Below are positions 1 through 8,195 of a stretch of 39,506 nucleotides of DNA, piece by piece. Within the stretch, counting starts at the first letter, position 1. Each line of letters begins with the position of its first letter. The notes under the pieces were generated by a model. That model was not told where the DNA came from, ran no database searches, and saw only the letters and a list, made by a program, of their open reading frames with translations. A program made the position numbers and the translations under genes. Source of the DNA: Micavibrio_B sp964633355 (GTDB lineage Bacteria > Pseudomonadota > Alphaproteobacteria > Micavibrionales > Micavibrionaceae); the NCBI GenBank assembly GCA_964633355.1, contig CAZWGO010000019.1, positions 1 through 39,506 of the forward strand, in the 5' to 3' direction.

Positions 1-210
1 GCTCATTTTTTTGATCGCGGCTTCGCGTTTTGAAGCTTCGCTACGATTCTCGAATTTTTCGCTGTAAACGATTTCAAACGGGCCTCGGCCTTTGGTGTAT
101 TTCGCGCCTGTGCCGTTTTCGTGCTTGGCAAGCCGCGAATTGATATCATTGGTTATGCCCGTATAAAGCGTATCGTCGGCGCAGCGTAGAATGTAGACGA
201 TCCAGTCCAA
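1..210 (-). CDS. GIY-YIG domain protein (UPF0213/YhbQ-like), 3' end cut by window edge
   Basis: Seventy codons are visible. The N-terminus reads WIVYILRCADDTLYTGITND, which holds the two halves of the GIY-YIG nuclease core (VYIL and LYTGIT) about ten residues apart. Stand-alone proteins of this UPF0213 type are usually 80-100 aa, so only the last 10-30 residues should be missing. The family is a putative single-domain nuclease; its substrate is not established. The only possible start is TTG at 210-208, directly after the TGA stop of the upstream ABC-F gene and in the same frame. A purine-rich AGGCGGG lies just upstream, inside the ABC-F gene, so translation is probably coupled. No ATG or GTG precedes the conserved domain. 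Confidence 0.8.
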   Translation of the reverse strand, partial: MDWIVYILRCADDTLYTGITNDINSRLAKHENGTGAKYTKGRGPFEIVYSEKFENRSEASKREAAIKKMS

Positions 211-2067
211 TCAGCCCGCCTGAAGCTCGAGCCATAAATCTTCCTGCGCGGCCAGATCCTTTATGACTTGTTCATAGGTTTTCTGAATCGCGGAAACATT
301 ATGCGTGCCGTTGTAGAATTCGGGATCGGCCATCAAGTCTTCAAGGCGTTCTTTTTCTTTCGTCAGGCGATTAACCTCGCGTTCGACTTGCTCGGCTTTA
401 GACGCATTCTTCGGGAGCTTCTTTGGTTTGTTGTCTTGCTCGACAATTTCGGCCTTTACCTTATTCTTCTTGTCTTCCTTGCGTTCCTCGCGTTTGGACT
501 GGATGGTAAACTTGCGGTAATCTTCCAAATCGCCTTCGAACGGTGTAACCGCTTTATCTTTAACGACCCATAAGCGGTCGGCGACACGTTCTACCATCGT
601 CGGATCGTGACTGACGATGACAATTGCCCCTTCATAAGCGTTAAGCGCGTTGACCAAAGCCTCGCGCGCATCGATGTCCAGGTGGTTTGTCGGTTCATCA
701 AGTACCAGCAAATGCGGCGCATCGAAGCTCATATAGGCGAAGAGGAGGCGGGCTTTTTCGCCCCCCGACAATTGCTTGATTTTGTTGTCGGCGAGTTCGC
801 GGCCAAAGCCGAAAGCACCAAGCTTGGCGCGAACAACTGATTCTTTTACATCGTTATTCTGTTTGCGCATCATGGTGTAAAGTTCCTGATACGGCGTCGA
901 CTCAACATCAAGTTCTTCAGTCTGGTGCTGGGAGAAATAGCCGATACGGAGTTTGTTCGCGCGGAACATCTCGCCTTTCATCAGGTCAAGCTTTCCGGCG
1001 ATCAGTTTGATCAATGTCGATTTACCGTTCCCGTTCGCCCCCAATAGCGCAATCCGGTCATCGGCGTCGATACGCTCATAGATGTTTTTGATAATCGGCG
1101 TTCCTTCGACATAGCCGATATCGGCATGATCGACCGTGATCATTGGAGACGGGATTTTTTCAGGGTTCGGGAATTTAAACTGGATACCGCGCGAAGATAT
1201 AACGGCATCGACGATGTCCATTTTCTCGAGCGCCTTCATACGGCTTTGCGCCTGACGCGCTTTACTGGCCTTTGCCTTGAAGCGGTCGACGAAAGCTTGC
1301 ATATGTGCGCGTTCCGCCGATTGCTTTTCATGCATCTTTTGTTGCAAGCCCAAACGCAAGGCGCGTTCGCGCTCGAAAGTATCGTAATTACCTGTAAAGA
1401 GCGTCAGTTGGCCTTTTTCAACATGCACGACATGGTCGATACATTTATTCAACAGCTCGCGGTCGTGCGAGATAACCAGCAATGTATGCGGGTAAGAGGC
1501 GAGATACGTTTCGAGCCACATAATCGCTTCCAAATCCAAGTGGTTTGTCGGTTCGTCAAGAAGCAAGACTTCGGGTTCGACAAAAAGGGCGGCGGCCAAG
1601 GCAACGCGCATGCGCCAGCCACCGGAGAAAGACGAGAAAGGCTCGGTCAATTGATGCTCTTTAAAGCCGAGCCCTGTCAAAAGCGTGGCTGCTTTCGATG
1701 GGGCGGAATAGGCATCGAGATCGCCGAGGCGCTGATAAATGTCGCCGATTTTATCTGGATCGGTTTCCGTTTCGGCCTGTTTCCAGAGATCGGCCATTTC
1801 TTCGTGGGCGGCCAGAACGATATCGATGAGCGCGTCATCGGTGGCTTCGATATCCTGACCCACCATGCCCATACGCTGTTTGATATTCATGCTGATTGAG
1901 CCGCCGTCAGGTTTTAAATCGCCCGCGATCAGTTTGAACAGCGTAGACTTTCCGGCGCCATTGAGCCCGATCACGCCGACTTTCCAGCCGTCCTGAATAT
2001 TCAGGCTGCAATTGTCGATCAGGGTACGTCCCCCGATCCGGTAGGAAAGATTAGAGATAGTTAGCAT
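211..2067 (-). CDS. ABC-F family ATPase, YheS-like
   Basis: A 618-aa protein with two ABC ATPase domains and no membrane segments, as in the ribosome-associated ABC-F family. Domain 1 has Walker A GLNGAGKS (34-41), signature FSGGWRMR (147-154) and Walker B LLLDEPTNHLD (168-178). A charged linker follows at about 235-300. Domain 2 has Walker A GANGNGKS (343-350), LSGGEKAR (433-440) and LVLDEPTNHLD (454-464). The C-terminus from about 520 is highly charged and predicted coiled coil. The SGGWRMR signature is typical of the YheS/Uup side of the family rather than EttA. ABC-F proteins act on translating ribosomes; whether this one confers antibiotic protection cannot be read from sequence. The ATG has AAGGTG upstream at good spacing. 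The GIY-YIG gene follows directly. Confidence 0.95.
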   Translation of the reverse strand: MLTISNLSYRIGGRTLIDNCSLNIQDGWKVGVIGLNGAGKSTLFKLIAGDLKPDGGSISMNIKQRMGMVGQDIEATDDALIDIVLAAHEEMADLWKQAETETDPDKIGDIYQRLGDLDAYSAPSKAATLLTGLGFKEHQLTEPFSSFSGGWRMRVALAAALFVEPEVLLLDEPTNHLDLEAIMWLETYLASYPHTLLVISHDRELLNKCIDHVVHVEKGQLTLFTGNYDTFERERALRLGLQQKMHEKQSAERAHMQAFVDRFKAKASKARQAQSRMKALEKMDIVDAVISSRGIQFKFPNPEKIPSPMITVDHADIGYVEGTPIIKNIYERIDADDRIALLGANGNGKSTLIKLIAGKLDLMKGEMFRANKLRIGYFSQHQTEELDVESTPYQELYTMMRKQNNDVKESVVRAKLGAFGFGRELADNKIKQLSGGEKARLLFAYMSFDAPHLLVLDEPTNHLDIDAREALVNALNAYEGAIVIVSHDPTMVERVADRLWVVKDKAVTPFEGDLEDYRKFTIQSKREERKEDKKNKVKAEIVEQDNKPKKLPKNASKAEQVEREVNRLTKEKERLEDLMADPEFYNGTHNVSAIQKTYEQVIKDLAAQEDLWLELQAG

Positions 2068-2151
2068 ATCAAGGCACCTTATTCATTATTCCGGTGCTTA
2101 TGGCATAAAAAGTAGTAAAAAGGAAAATTTATTGCTGTCTGGCTTTTAAAA

Positions 2152-2175
2152 CCCCGATCAGGTATTTATCGGGGA
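2152..2175 (+). promoter_or_regulatory. Hairpin that would sequester the ribosome-binding site of the flippase gene
   Basis: CCCCGAT (2152-2158) and ATCGGGG (2168-2174) form a perfect 7-bp inverted repeat with a 9-nt loop. The right arm contains the GGGGA Shine-Dalgarno sequence (2171-2175) of the gene starting at ATG 2182, so the folded plus-strand RNA would hide it. Read on the minus strand, the same hairpin is followed by TTTT and could act as a weak terminator or attenuator ahead of the ABC-F gene. Both roles are inferences. Confidence 0.4.
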
Positions 2176-2181
2176 ATAGTG

Positions 2182-3960
2182 ATGTTTTCGTCGCATGGGA
2201 AATTAAAATTGACTGAAATTGAATTTGCTAAAACCATAATTCTCAAAAAATACCCGATGAAAGTCGCCTTGCTGGCGTTTAATGAATTGATCGGTGCTGT
2301 TCTGGTTGTCACGGGAATTGGTGCGGTTGTACCTTTGTTGGCGTCTCTTATAGACGGTAAGCAAGAAATTCCAGGCAAGCTTGGCGAATTGCTCGCTTAT
2401 ACGGGGCTGCAGAACGCTAATAGTGCTTCGATCATGATGTTCCTGATTGCTGTTCTCGCTGGTCGGTTTTTACTCGATGCAGTGCGCGGCATGATCGCCG
2501 GAAGTATCGCCGTCGATCTTAATCGTCATTTGAAAAGCCAGATAAATGCCAAGGTTGCGTCAGCAGACTGGCTTTACTTCATCAATGAAGATCATGGGAA
2601 ATATATACAGTGTATGGCTGTTGAAAGCGCTACGGCCAGCGGCGCAGTCAATGATCTTGCAGGCGTAATTGCAAACGCAGTGATATTATCCATCATGCTA
2701 ATCGTCATGGTATTCTTTTCATTTTATGCTTTTGTGATTACGGGGATAGTCGCTTTCATACTGATGCTTTGTGCTAAAATTATCATGAAGAAATCTCATC
2801 AGGCTGGTATCGCGCGTATCGGTATGCTGAATAGCTTGAACAACTTCATTCTTGATAACAAGAATATAATGAAGCTTATCAAAGCCGAAGGGCTGGAAGC
2901 GCAGAGAGTGTCCTTGGCTGAAAACCTGATTGGACAGGTGGCCTCTTCTGAAAAGAGGCAGGTGGCTTATGCGCTGACAGTGGAAGGCTATAACAATATA
3001 TTTATCCTGATCGTCTTGGGACTTTTGTCTTATTTGTATATGGGGTTGGGGTTTGGCGATGGCGCTTCGCTTATTTTCAATCTTTTACTAATTCAGAGAG
3101 CGGGATCCTATTTTGGTATTTTCCAGCAAAAAAGACGTAATATGCTGCAGAAAATACCCTCCTATAAAGCCTGTCTCGATATAATCGAACAAGCTGAACG
3201 AGCTGCTGTTTCGCGCAGTGGGGCAATAAATCAGATAAGCGTTCGCGAAAAACTGCAGATTGAAAATGTTACCTTCTCCTATCCCGATGGCACGCTTGCT
3301 TTAAAAGACGTCAATATCGAATTGCCTGCCAAAGGCCTCATCGCTTTTGTCGGTAGATCGGGAAGCGGAAAAACGACGTTGATAGATATCATTCTCGGAC
3401 TTTTGCAGCCGAGTGAAGGAAAGATCAGAATTGACGGCTACGATATCAATGATATTGACCCCGCTGCATGGCGTCATATGCTGACCTATGTTCCGCAAAG
3501 CGCCTATTTAATTCAAGGAACGCTAAGGGATAATTTATCACTTGGAGCGCCAAAAGTTTCGGATCAAGATATCTGGGTGGCGCTTGAAAAAGTCGGTCTC
3601 ATGACGCTAGTGAAATCTTTGAGCCATGGTCTTGATATAGAGGTCAAGGCTGGCGGTACGAATTTTTCAGGTGGTGAAAGGCAAAAACTGTCCATGGCCC
3701 GAGCCCTTCTTCGTGGGAGTCAAATTCTTATATTGGATGAGCCTTCAGCGTCACTTGATAAAAAGTCAGAATTTGAAATAAAAGCTACTATTAATTCTCT
3801 TTCGGGTGAGCTTCTTGTGATAGCAGTGACCCATTCGCTAGAATTTATAGAAGGATTAGAAAACGTTTATTTAATCAAACAAGGCCGTTCTGTTTGGCGC
3901 GGTCCAGCAATTGATTTAAAAACCAACAGCCATTTCACGGAAATGTTGAAAAAATCATAG
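2182..3960 (+). CDS. ABC transporter, fused membrane domain and ATPase, PglK-like glycolipid flippase
   Basis: A 592-aa half-transporter. The N-terminal part (about 25-315) has five or six hydrophobic segments, for example around 38-57, 86-105, 165-200 and 274-290. The C-terminal ATPase has Walker A GRSGSGKT (about 391-398), the Q-loop VPQ, signature FSGGERQ (about 496-502) and Walker B LILDEPSASLD. Overall order and length match homodimeric lipid-linked oligosaccharide flippases such as Campylobacter PglK. The genes downstream encode glycosyltransferases, a sugar methyltransferase and sugar-nucleotide enzymes, which supports export of a glycolipid intermediate across the inner membrane. ATG 2182 is preferred over the adjacent GTG 2179 because GGGGA lies six bases upstream. 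The substrate is not known. Confidence 0.85.
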   Translation: MFSSHGKLKLTEIEFAKTIILKKYPMKVALLAFNELIGAVLVVTGIGAVVPLLASLIDGKQEIPGKLGELLAYTGLQNANSASIMMFLIAVLAGRFLLDAVRGMIAGSIAVDLNRHLKSQINAKVASADWLYFINEDHGKYIQCMAVESATASGAVNDLAGVIANAVILSIMLIVMVFFSFYAFVITGIVAFILMLCAKIIMKKSHQAGIARIGMLNSLNNFILDNKNIMKLIKAEGLEAQRVSLAENLIGQVASSEKRQVAYALTVEGYNNIFILIVLGLLSYLYMGLGFGDGASLIFNLLLIQRAGSYFGIFQQKRRNMLQKIPSYKACLDIIEQAERAAVSRSGAINQISVREKLQIENVTFSYPDGTLALKDVNIELPAKGLIAFVGRSGSGKTTLIDIILGLLQPSEGKIRIDGYDINDIDPAAWRHMLTYVPQSAYLIQGTLRDNLSLGAPKVSDQDIWVALEKVGLMTLVKSLSHGLDIEVKAGGTNFSGGERQKLSMARALLRGSQILILDEPSASLDKKSEFEIKATINSLSGELLVIAVTHSLEFIEGLENVYLIKQGRSVWRGPAIDLKTNSHFTEMLKKS

Positions 3961-3975
3961 CAGTATGTGGGTGTT

Positions 3976-4056
3976 ATGGCAAAATATCCCGTTGAATTTA
4001 ATTTCAATTTATGGTCTAACGTGCTGCCTCACATGTTAGGATCAAATGCTCTATGA
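3976..4056 (+). CDS. Possible 26-codon leader ORF overlapping the methyltransferase start
   Basis: An ATG at 3976 opens 26 codons (beginning MAKYPVEFNF) that end in TGA at 4054-4056. This overlaps the ATG of the next gene in an ATGA arrangement (4053-4056). There is only a weak purine stretch (GTGGG) upstream and no similarity I recognise. It could couple translation of the methyltransferase, whose own AGGA lies a rather long 11 nt upstream, or it could be chance. Confidence 0.2.
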   Translation: MAKYPVEFNFNLWSNVLPHMLGSNAL

Positions 4057-4961
4057 AATTGAATAGCATCCGGAATTTATATCCGCCAATAGTACGACGC
4101 TTTATAAAGAAAATAAAAGCAATGCGTTCTTTTTCAGCATCGCCATATTTAAATCGTGCTTCCGTAAAATTTCAGCCAAATCGTAAGAATATCGTTGCTG
4201 GCAATCACTGGGATCTAATGCTTAATCAAATACTGGAAGAGATTAATACTTTTCCAATGTCTTTTTTAAGGACTCCCGTCATCAGCCGCACTGTTCATCC
4301 GGATCAGCAAATACTCGGCAAGCTATATTTTGATGAGCTTTTAAATAGCGATCTTTTTACAAGGCGCATATTGCCAATGTTACAAGATCCGCCGATGGGC
4401 AATCCCTATTTATGCGAGTTTTTTCCTTTAACGAGCCCAATGAGCATCCAACATGTTTATTACATAGACATGATTTATAAAAAAATGGGTTTCTTCGTGC
4501 CTGACAATCAGATCGGACATATTGTTGAAGTTGGCGGTGGCTATGGCAATCTTGCCAGATTATTCAGGAATTTTGGCTATGAGGGCACTCATTGCATTCT
4601 CGATTTGCCCGAAATGCAATCGATGCAGCAGCATTATCTGGCTCATGTTTTACCGGTAGGGCAACAGCAATCTATTTCTTATAAATCTATTGGCGATCGA
4701 GATGTTGTGCGAACAGATGTCCCTTCATTGCTTATTGCGACATTCAGTATCAGTGAGATGCCGCTTGCGACGCGTCATGCGCTGGAAGATTATTATAAAG
4801 ACTTTAATTATCTTTTCTTTGCCTACAACGCGGCATTTGATGGGGTTGATAATCTCGAGTATTTTTCCGGTCTGCAACATAAATTATCATCTGATTTCAG
4901 CACTAATTTGTTTAAGGACGACTACAGGTCTGCATGGTTTCTGCTATGCGAGAGAAAATGA
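4053..4961 (+). CDS. Putative sugar O-methyltransferase
   Basis: A 302-aa SAM-dependent methyltransferase. Motif I is HIVEVGGGYGNLARLF (156-171), with the acidic residue that would bind the ribose after the second strand in ILDLPEM (182-188). The long N-terminal region before the fold resembles putative sugar O-methyltransferases found in surface-glycan clusters; this is family recall, not a search result. It probably caps or decorates a sugar of the glycan made by the neighbouring enzymes. Its 3' end overlaps the next gene by an ATGA, so the two are translationally coupled. AGGA at 4038-4041 is the only Shine-Dalgarno-like sequence. Codon use is AT-rich, like the rest of the cluster. Confidence 0.75.
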   Translation: MKLNSIRNLYPPIVRRFIKKIKAMRSFSASPYLNRASVKFQPNRKNIVAGNHWDLMLNQILEEINTFPMSFLRTPVISRTVHPDQQILGKLYFDELLNSDLFTRRILPMLQDPPMGNPYLCEFFPLTSPMSIQHVYYIDMIYKKMGFFVPDNQIGHIVEVGGGYGNLARLFRNFGYEGTHCILDLPEMQSMQQHYLAHVLPVGQQQSISYKSIGDRDVVRTDVPSLLIATFSISEMPLATRHALEDYYKDFNYLFFAYNAAFDGVDNLEYFSGLQHKLSSDFSTNLFKDDYRSAWFLLCERK

Positions 4962-6262
4962 AAGTCGCTTTCTATCTAGAGAACCGGAATATTCCTGATG
5001 TCGATTTTACCGAGCCTGAAAAAGGTAATCCGGGTTGCGGAGGAAACGAGTTTCTCTATGCTGTGCTGCCTTATTATTTGGCAAAATTTAATGGTGAGGA
5101 TTGCGAACCAGTTTTACTGGCAAATCACACGCTTAAACTACCTTTTAATGTGGGGCATATAAAAGCTGATGACGTCTATGATGCTGCACGTAAAGCAAAA
5201 GAAAGCAAATGCGATTTCTTTATCTATCGTGCCAAACGCAAAGAAGAATTAGACGTTCTCGACCTGATTGAAGAGTTGAAATTACCAACTATTTGCTGGG
5301 CGCATATAACACCGACAACGCCTGTCTTGCGTAAGATGGCGCAAACGCCGTCTTTTAAAGCTATGGTGCTGACCGAAGGAGAGCAATTCGATCAATCGCA
5401 AGATTCGCCTCTGGCGACCAAGATAGCTTTAATTGTAAACGGTTTTGATTGGGAAGGCTTCGCTTTAAAAAATCCTCCCATAAAAGATCATAAATCAGTT
5501 ATTTATCTTGGTGCTCTGGTCAGGCAAAAGGGATTTCATGTTCTGGCAAAAGCATGGCCGAAAGTTTTGCAGCGTGTCCCTGATGCCAAGCTTACTGTTA
5601 TTGGAACCGGCGCTTTATACAATGCATCTGCAAAACTAGGCCCATGGAACATCGCTGACGTTATTTATGAGGAAAAAAACATTATTCCTTATTTGTCAGG
5701 ACCTGATGGTAAGCCTCATCCATCCGTTTATTTCGCCGGTAAACTCGGACATGAGAAGAAAGAGATTATTGCCAAAGCTTTGATCGGGGTGCCCAATCCA
5801 ACGGGGGATACGGAAAATTGTCCGGGAAGCGTTGTCGAGATCGAAGCTCTCGGAACGGCTGTTGTCACGGGGGCTTATTGGGGAATGATGGATACCGTAG
5901 TGCACGGAGTGACAGGTTTACTAGGAAGAACGGAAGAGGACTTAGTTAACAATATTTGTCATTTATTGGAAAATCCTGGACAGGCAATTGAAATGGGACA
6001 AAGTGGCATTCGTTTTGTCCGTGAAAGATATAATTATCAAAAAGCATCTGCCGAGTGGATGCAATTATTTAAAACAATACAAAATAATCAGAAAATAGTA
6101 CAAGCTCCTTTCAAGAGAAATATTTTTAGGCATTATAAATTATTCATCATGGTAAACCGTCCTCTGCAAATTTTATTTGGTCGGTTTATACAGTGGCCTT
6201 CGGTATCCGATATGCGCATCTGGGGTTTTAGAAAATTGCAAAAGTTGAAGGGTGTGGCATGA
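4958..6262 (+). CDS. Glycosyltransferase, GT4-like (GT-B fold)
   Basis: A retaining GT4-type glycosyltransferase of 434 aa. The C-terminal Rossmann half carries YLGALVRQKGFHVL (183-196), TVIGTG (213-218) and the acidic donor-site region CPGSVVEIEALG (about 288-299), which fits the E-x7-E area of GT4 enzymes. The start ATG at 4958 overlaps the previous TGA (ATGA) and has GAGAG just upstream. An ATG at 4934 is in frame but would lengthen the overlap to 28 nt and has no better ribosome-binding site. It ends in ATGA shared with the next gene. It should transfer a sugar from a nucleotide donor to a lipid-linked acceptor at the cytoplasmic face; donor and acceptor are unknown. Confidence 0.85.
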   Translation: MKVAFYLENRNIPDVDFTEPEKGNPGCGGNEFLYAVLPYYLAKFNGEDCEPVLLANHTLKLPFNVGHIKADDVYDAARKAKESKCDFFIYRAKRKEELDVLDLIEELKLPTICWAHITPTTPVLRKMAQTPSFKAMVLTEGEQFDQSQDSPLATKIALIVNGFDWEGFALKNPPIKDHKSVIYLGALVRQKGFHVLAKAWPKVLQRVPDAKLTVIGTGALYNASAKLGPWNIADVIYEEKNIIPYLSGPDGKPHPSVYFAGKLGHEKKEIIAKALIGVPNPTGDTENCPGSVVEIEALGTAVVTGAYWGMMDTVVHGVTGLLGRTEEDLVNNICHLLENPGQAIEMGQSGIRFVRERYNYQKASAEWMQLFKTIQNNQKIVQAPFKRNIFRHYKLFIMVNRPLQILFGRFIQWPSVSDMRIWGFRKLQKLKGVA

Positions 6263-7140
6263 GGAGCGTGGTGAAATATTCGATATGTATGTCAAACTAT
6301 AATATGGCTGATACAATTGAGCGCTCTTTGACGACCATTTTAGAGCAGTTAGACGGGACGTTTGAAGTTGTTGTAGTTGACGATGGATCGACTGATGATA
6401 GTCTCCGCGTTCTAAAGTCGATGCAGTCACGATATGCCAATTTACGGGTCGTGCCTTTAAGGCGGGAGCGTAAAAGAAAACTGGGGTTGACGCGCAATAT
6501 CAGTATCAAGGAGGCGGCGGGGGACTATGTTCTGCTTCATCTGGATTGTGACGATATTTATGGGCCGTATCTGAAAGATTTTACCATTGCATTTCACCAA
6601 ATCGAAAAATGCCTCGGCAAAGATATTCTTCTAAGCGGTCAACATATTAATATGGGTAAAAAAGATTTTTTACTTCAACATGGTCCGTATAAAAATATCT
6701 TTCGCGGCGAAGATAGAAATTTATGGCACAGGCTTGCGGCCATCGAGGCTTATATACCTTTCGATCATGTCGATTTTGTAACGCGCCTGCCCAAGACAGC
6801 AAAGAAAAGATTTATGAGATCTTTTTATTACACATGGGATCATTTGGTCAATGATTTCAGGGCGGGATCTTCAATATCGGAATTTCTACAATATGAAGTA
6901 TTGCGCAAAAAAGATATGACTTTGAAATTACGAATTTATCGCATGCTGATATTGCTACCGGCCTACTTCATGGCAAAATTTGAGGAGCCTCTTCTTCCGC
7001 CTGCAACAATGAAAACACCACAAGAATTCAACGAATACCGGACCGCCGCGCGGGGCAATCTAGAGACTATTCTGAATCGACATGGTTGTAGGCCTGATTG
7101 GTCGGTATTTTCAGCTAATGCTCGCCAAATATTTGGGTAA
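6259..7140 (+). CDS. Glycosyltransferase family 2 (GT-A fold)
   Basis: A 293-aa inverting GT2 enzyme. It begins with the typical YSICMSNYNMADTIERSL block (7-24), then VVVDDGST (38-45) for nucleotide binding and the metal-binding LDCDD motif (95-99). The C-terminal part is basic and hydrophobic (around 228-245), suggesting membrane association, without a clear transmembrane span. The start overlaps the GT4 stop by 4 nt (ATGA), so the pair is co-translated. It is expected to add one sugar to the growing glycan. The acceptor cannot be inferred. Confidence 0.9.
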   Translation: MRSVVKYSICMSNYNMADTIERSLTTILEQLDGTFEVVVVDDGSTDDSLRVLKSMQSRYANLRVVPLRRERKRKLGLTRNISIKEAAGDYVLLHLDCDDIYGPYLKDFTIAFHQIEKCLGKDILLSGQHINMGKKDFLLQHGPYKNIFRGEDRNLWHRLAAIEAYIPFDHVDFVTRLPKTAKKRFMRSFYYTWDHLVNDFRAGSSISEFLQYEVLRKKDMTLKLRIYRMLILLPAYFMAKFEEPLLPPATMKTPQEFNEYRTAARGNLETILNRHGCRPDWSVFSANARQIFG

Positions 7141-7157
7141 TAATATTCTTTTGAATG

Positions 7158-7185
7158 TTGTCAGTTCGGCATTTTTCTATATAAA
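7158..7185 (+). promoter_or_regulatory. Sigma70-type promoter giving a predicted leaderless transcript
   Basis: The -35 box TTGTCA (7158-7163) and -10 box TATAAA (7180-7185) each match consensus at 5 of 6 positions and are separated by 16 bp. Only six bases (GAATTT) separate the -10 box from ATG 7192, so transcription would start at or within a base or two of the start codon. No Shine-Dalgarno sequence is present. Confidence 0.5.
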
Positions 7186-7191
7186 GAATTT

Positions 7192-8193
7192 ATGAAAAAA
7201 ATAGTTATTACTGGCGGTGCCGGTTACATCGGATCGCATATTGTCGAGCATTGTGTCGCGGCTTATCCGCAGAGCAAAATCATTGTTCTTGATAAAATGA
7301 CTTATGCAGCGGATATCCGCAATTTGCTCCCTTACATAACTGATAAGCGTGTTGAACTCGTTGTGGGTGATGTTTGTGATCTCGATACCTGCTTGCGTGT
7401 TATGAAAGAAGCCGACTTGGTTATTCATGCTGCGGCTGAAAGTCATGTTGATAATTCATTCGGAAATTCTTTTGAATTTACCAAAACGAATGTCGCAGGA
7501 ACCCATAGTGTGATGGAAGCTTGCCGTCACGGAAGTGTTAAACGTATCATTCATGTCAGTACGGATGAAGTGTATGGCGAAGTGCTCGAAGGTGCAGCAA
7601 CAGAAGATACAATCTTAAATCCGACCAATCCTTATTCAGCATCTAAAGCCGCGGCAGAAATGATCGTTAAAGGCTACAGACAGTCTTTCAAGTCTCCGGT
7701 GGTTATCATTCGGGCCAATAATATTTTTGGCATTCGCCAATATCCTGAGAAAATTATCCCTAAATTTATTATTTCCCTGATGATGGGGCGTAAGCTGACC
7801 ATTCACGGCAACGGTTTAAATGTTCGTCATTTCTTGTCTGCGCATGATATGGCAGATGCTATATTGTTATTGGCGGAAAAAGGCGAAGAGGGCGGCTGTT
7901 ACAATATTGGAACTGAAGAAGAATATCAGAATAATCAGATGGCACGGATGATCTGTGATATATTCGATGTCGATTTTATTGATAACGTAACCTACATTCA
8001 AGACAGGCCGTTTAACGATTTCCGCTATGCAGTTGAATGGTCGCGTATAAGCGATCTTGGCTGGAGTCCAAGGCATAGTCTCGTAAAAGAGTTGTATTCC
8101 ATTGCCGATTGGTACGCCAAGAATATTGAGCGCTATGAAGATGCTGAGCAGGTGAAGCGTAGGCCGAAACGTGCTTTGGTTGCTGCTGCCTGA
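7192..8193 (+). CDS. NAD-dependent sugar-nucleotide 4,6-dehydratase, RmlB-like
   Basis: A 333-aa extended SDR. The NAD-binding motif GGAGYIG lies at 8-14, the catalytic STDEVYGE at 123-130 (the T-D-E of 4,6-dehydratases) and YSASK at 148-152. Length and motifs fit dTDP-glucose 4,6-dehydratase, though another nucleotide form (CDP, UDP or GDP) cannot be excluded. The product would be a 4-keto-6-deoxy sugar, used by the next gene or by the glycosyltransferases upstream. The last residues (KRRPKRALVAAA) form a basic tail beyond the normal end of the fold. It is the first of two RmlB-like genes in the window (the other is at 23516) and appears to have its own promoter. Confidence 0.85.
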   Translation: MKKIVITGGAGYIGSHIVEHCVAAYPQSKIIVLDKMTYAADIRNLLPYITDKRVELVVGDVCDLDTCLRVMKEADLVIHAAAESHVDNSFGNSFEFTKTNVAGTHSVMEACRHGSVKRIIHVSTDEVYGEVLEGAATEDTILNPTNPYSASKAAAEMIVKGYRQSFKSPVVIIRANNIFGIRQYPEKIIPKFIISLMMGRKLTIHGNGLNVRHFLSAHDMADAILLLAEKGEEGGCYNIGTEEEYQNNQMARMICDIFDVDFIDNVTYIQDRPFNDFRYAVEWSRISDLGWSPRHSLVKELYSIADWYAKNIERYEDAEQVKRRPKRALVAAA

Positions 8194-8195
8194 AA

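Noticed and set aside
1126..1899. Long plus-strand reading frame opposite the ABC-F gene
   Set aside because: It is antisense to a well-conserved coding region with canonical ATPase motifs, and its translation shows no recognisable domain.
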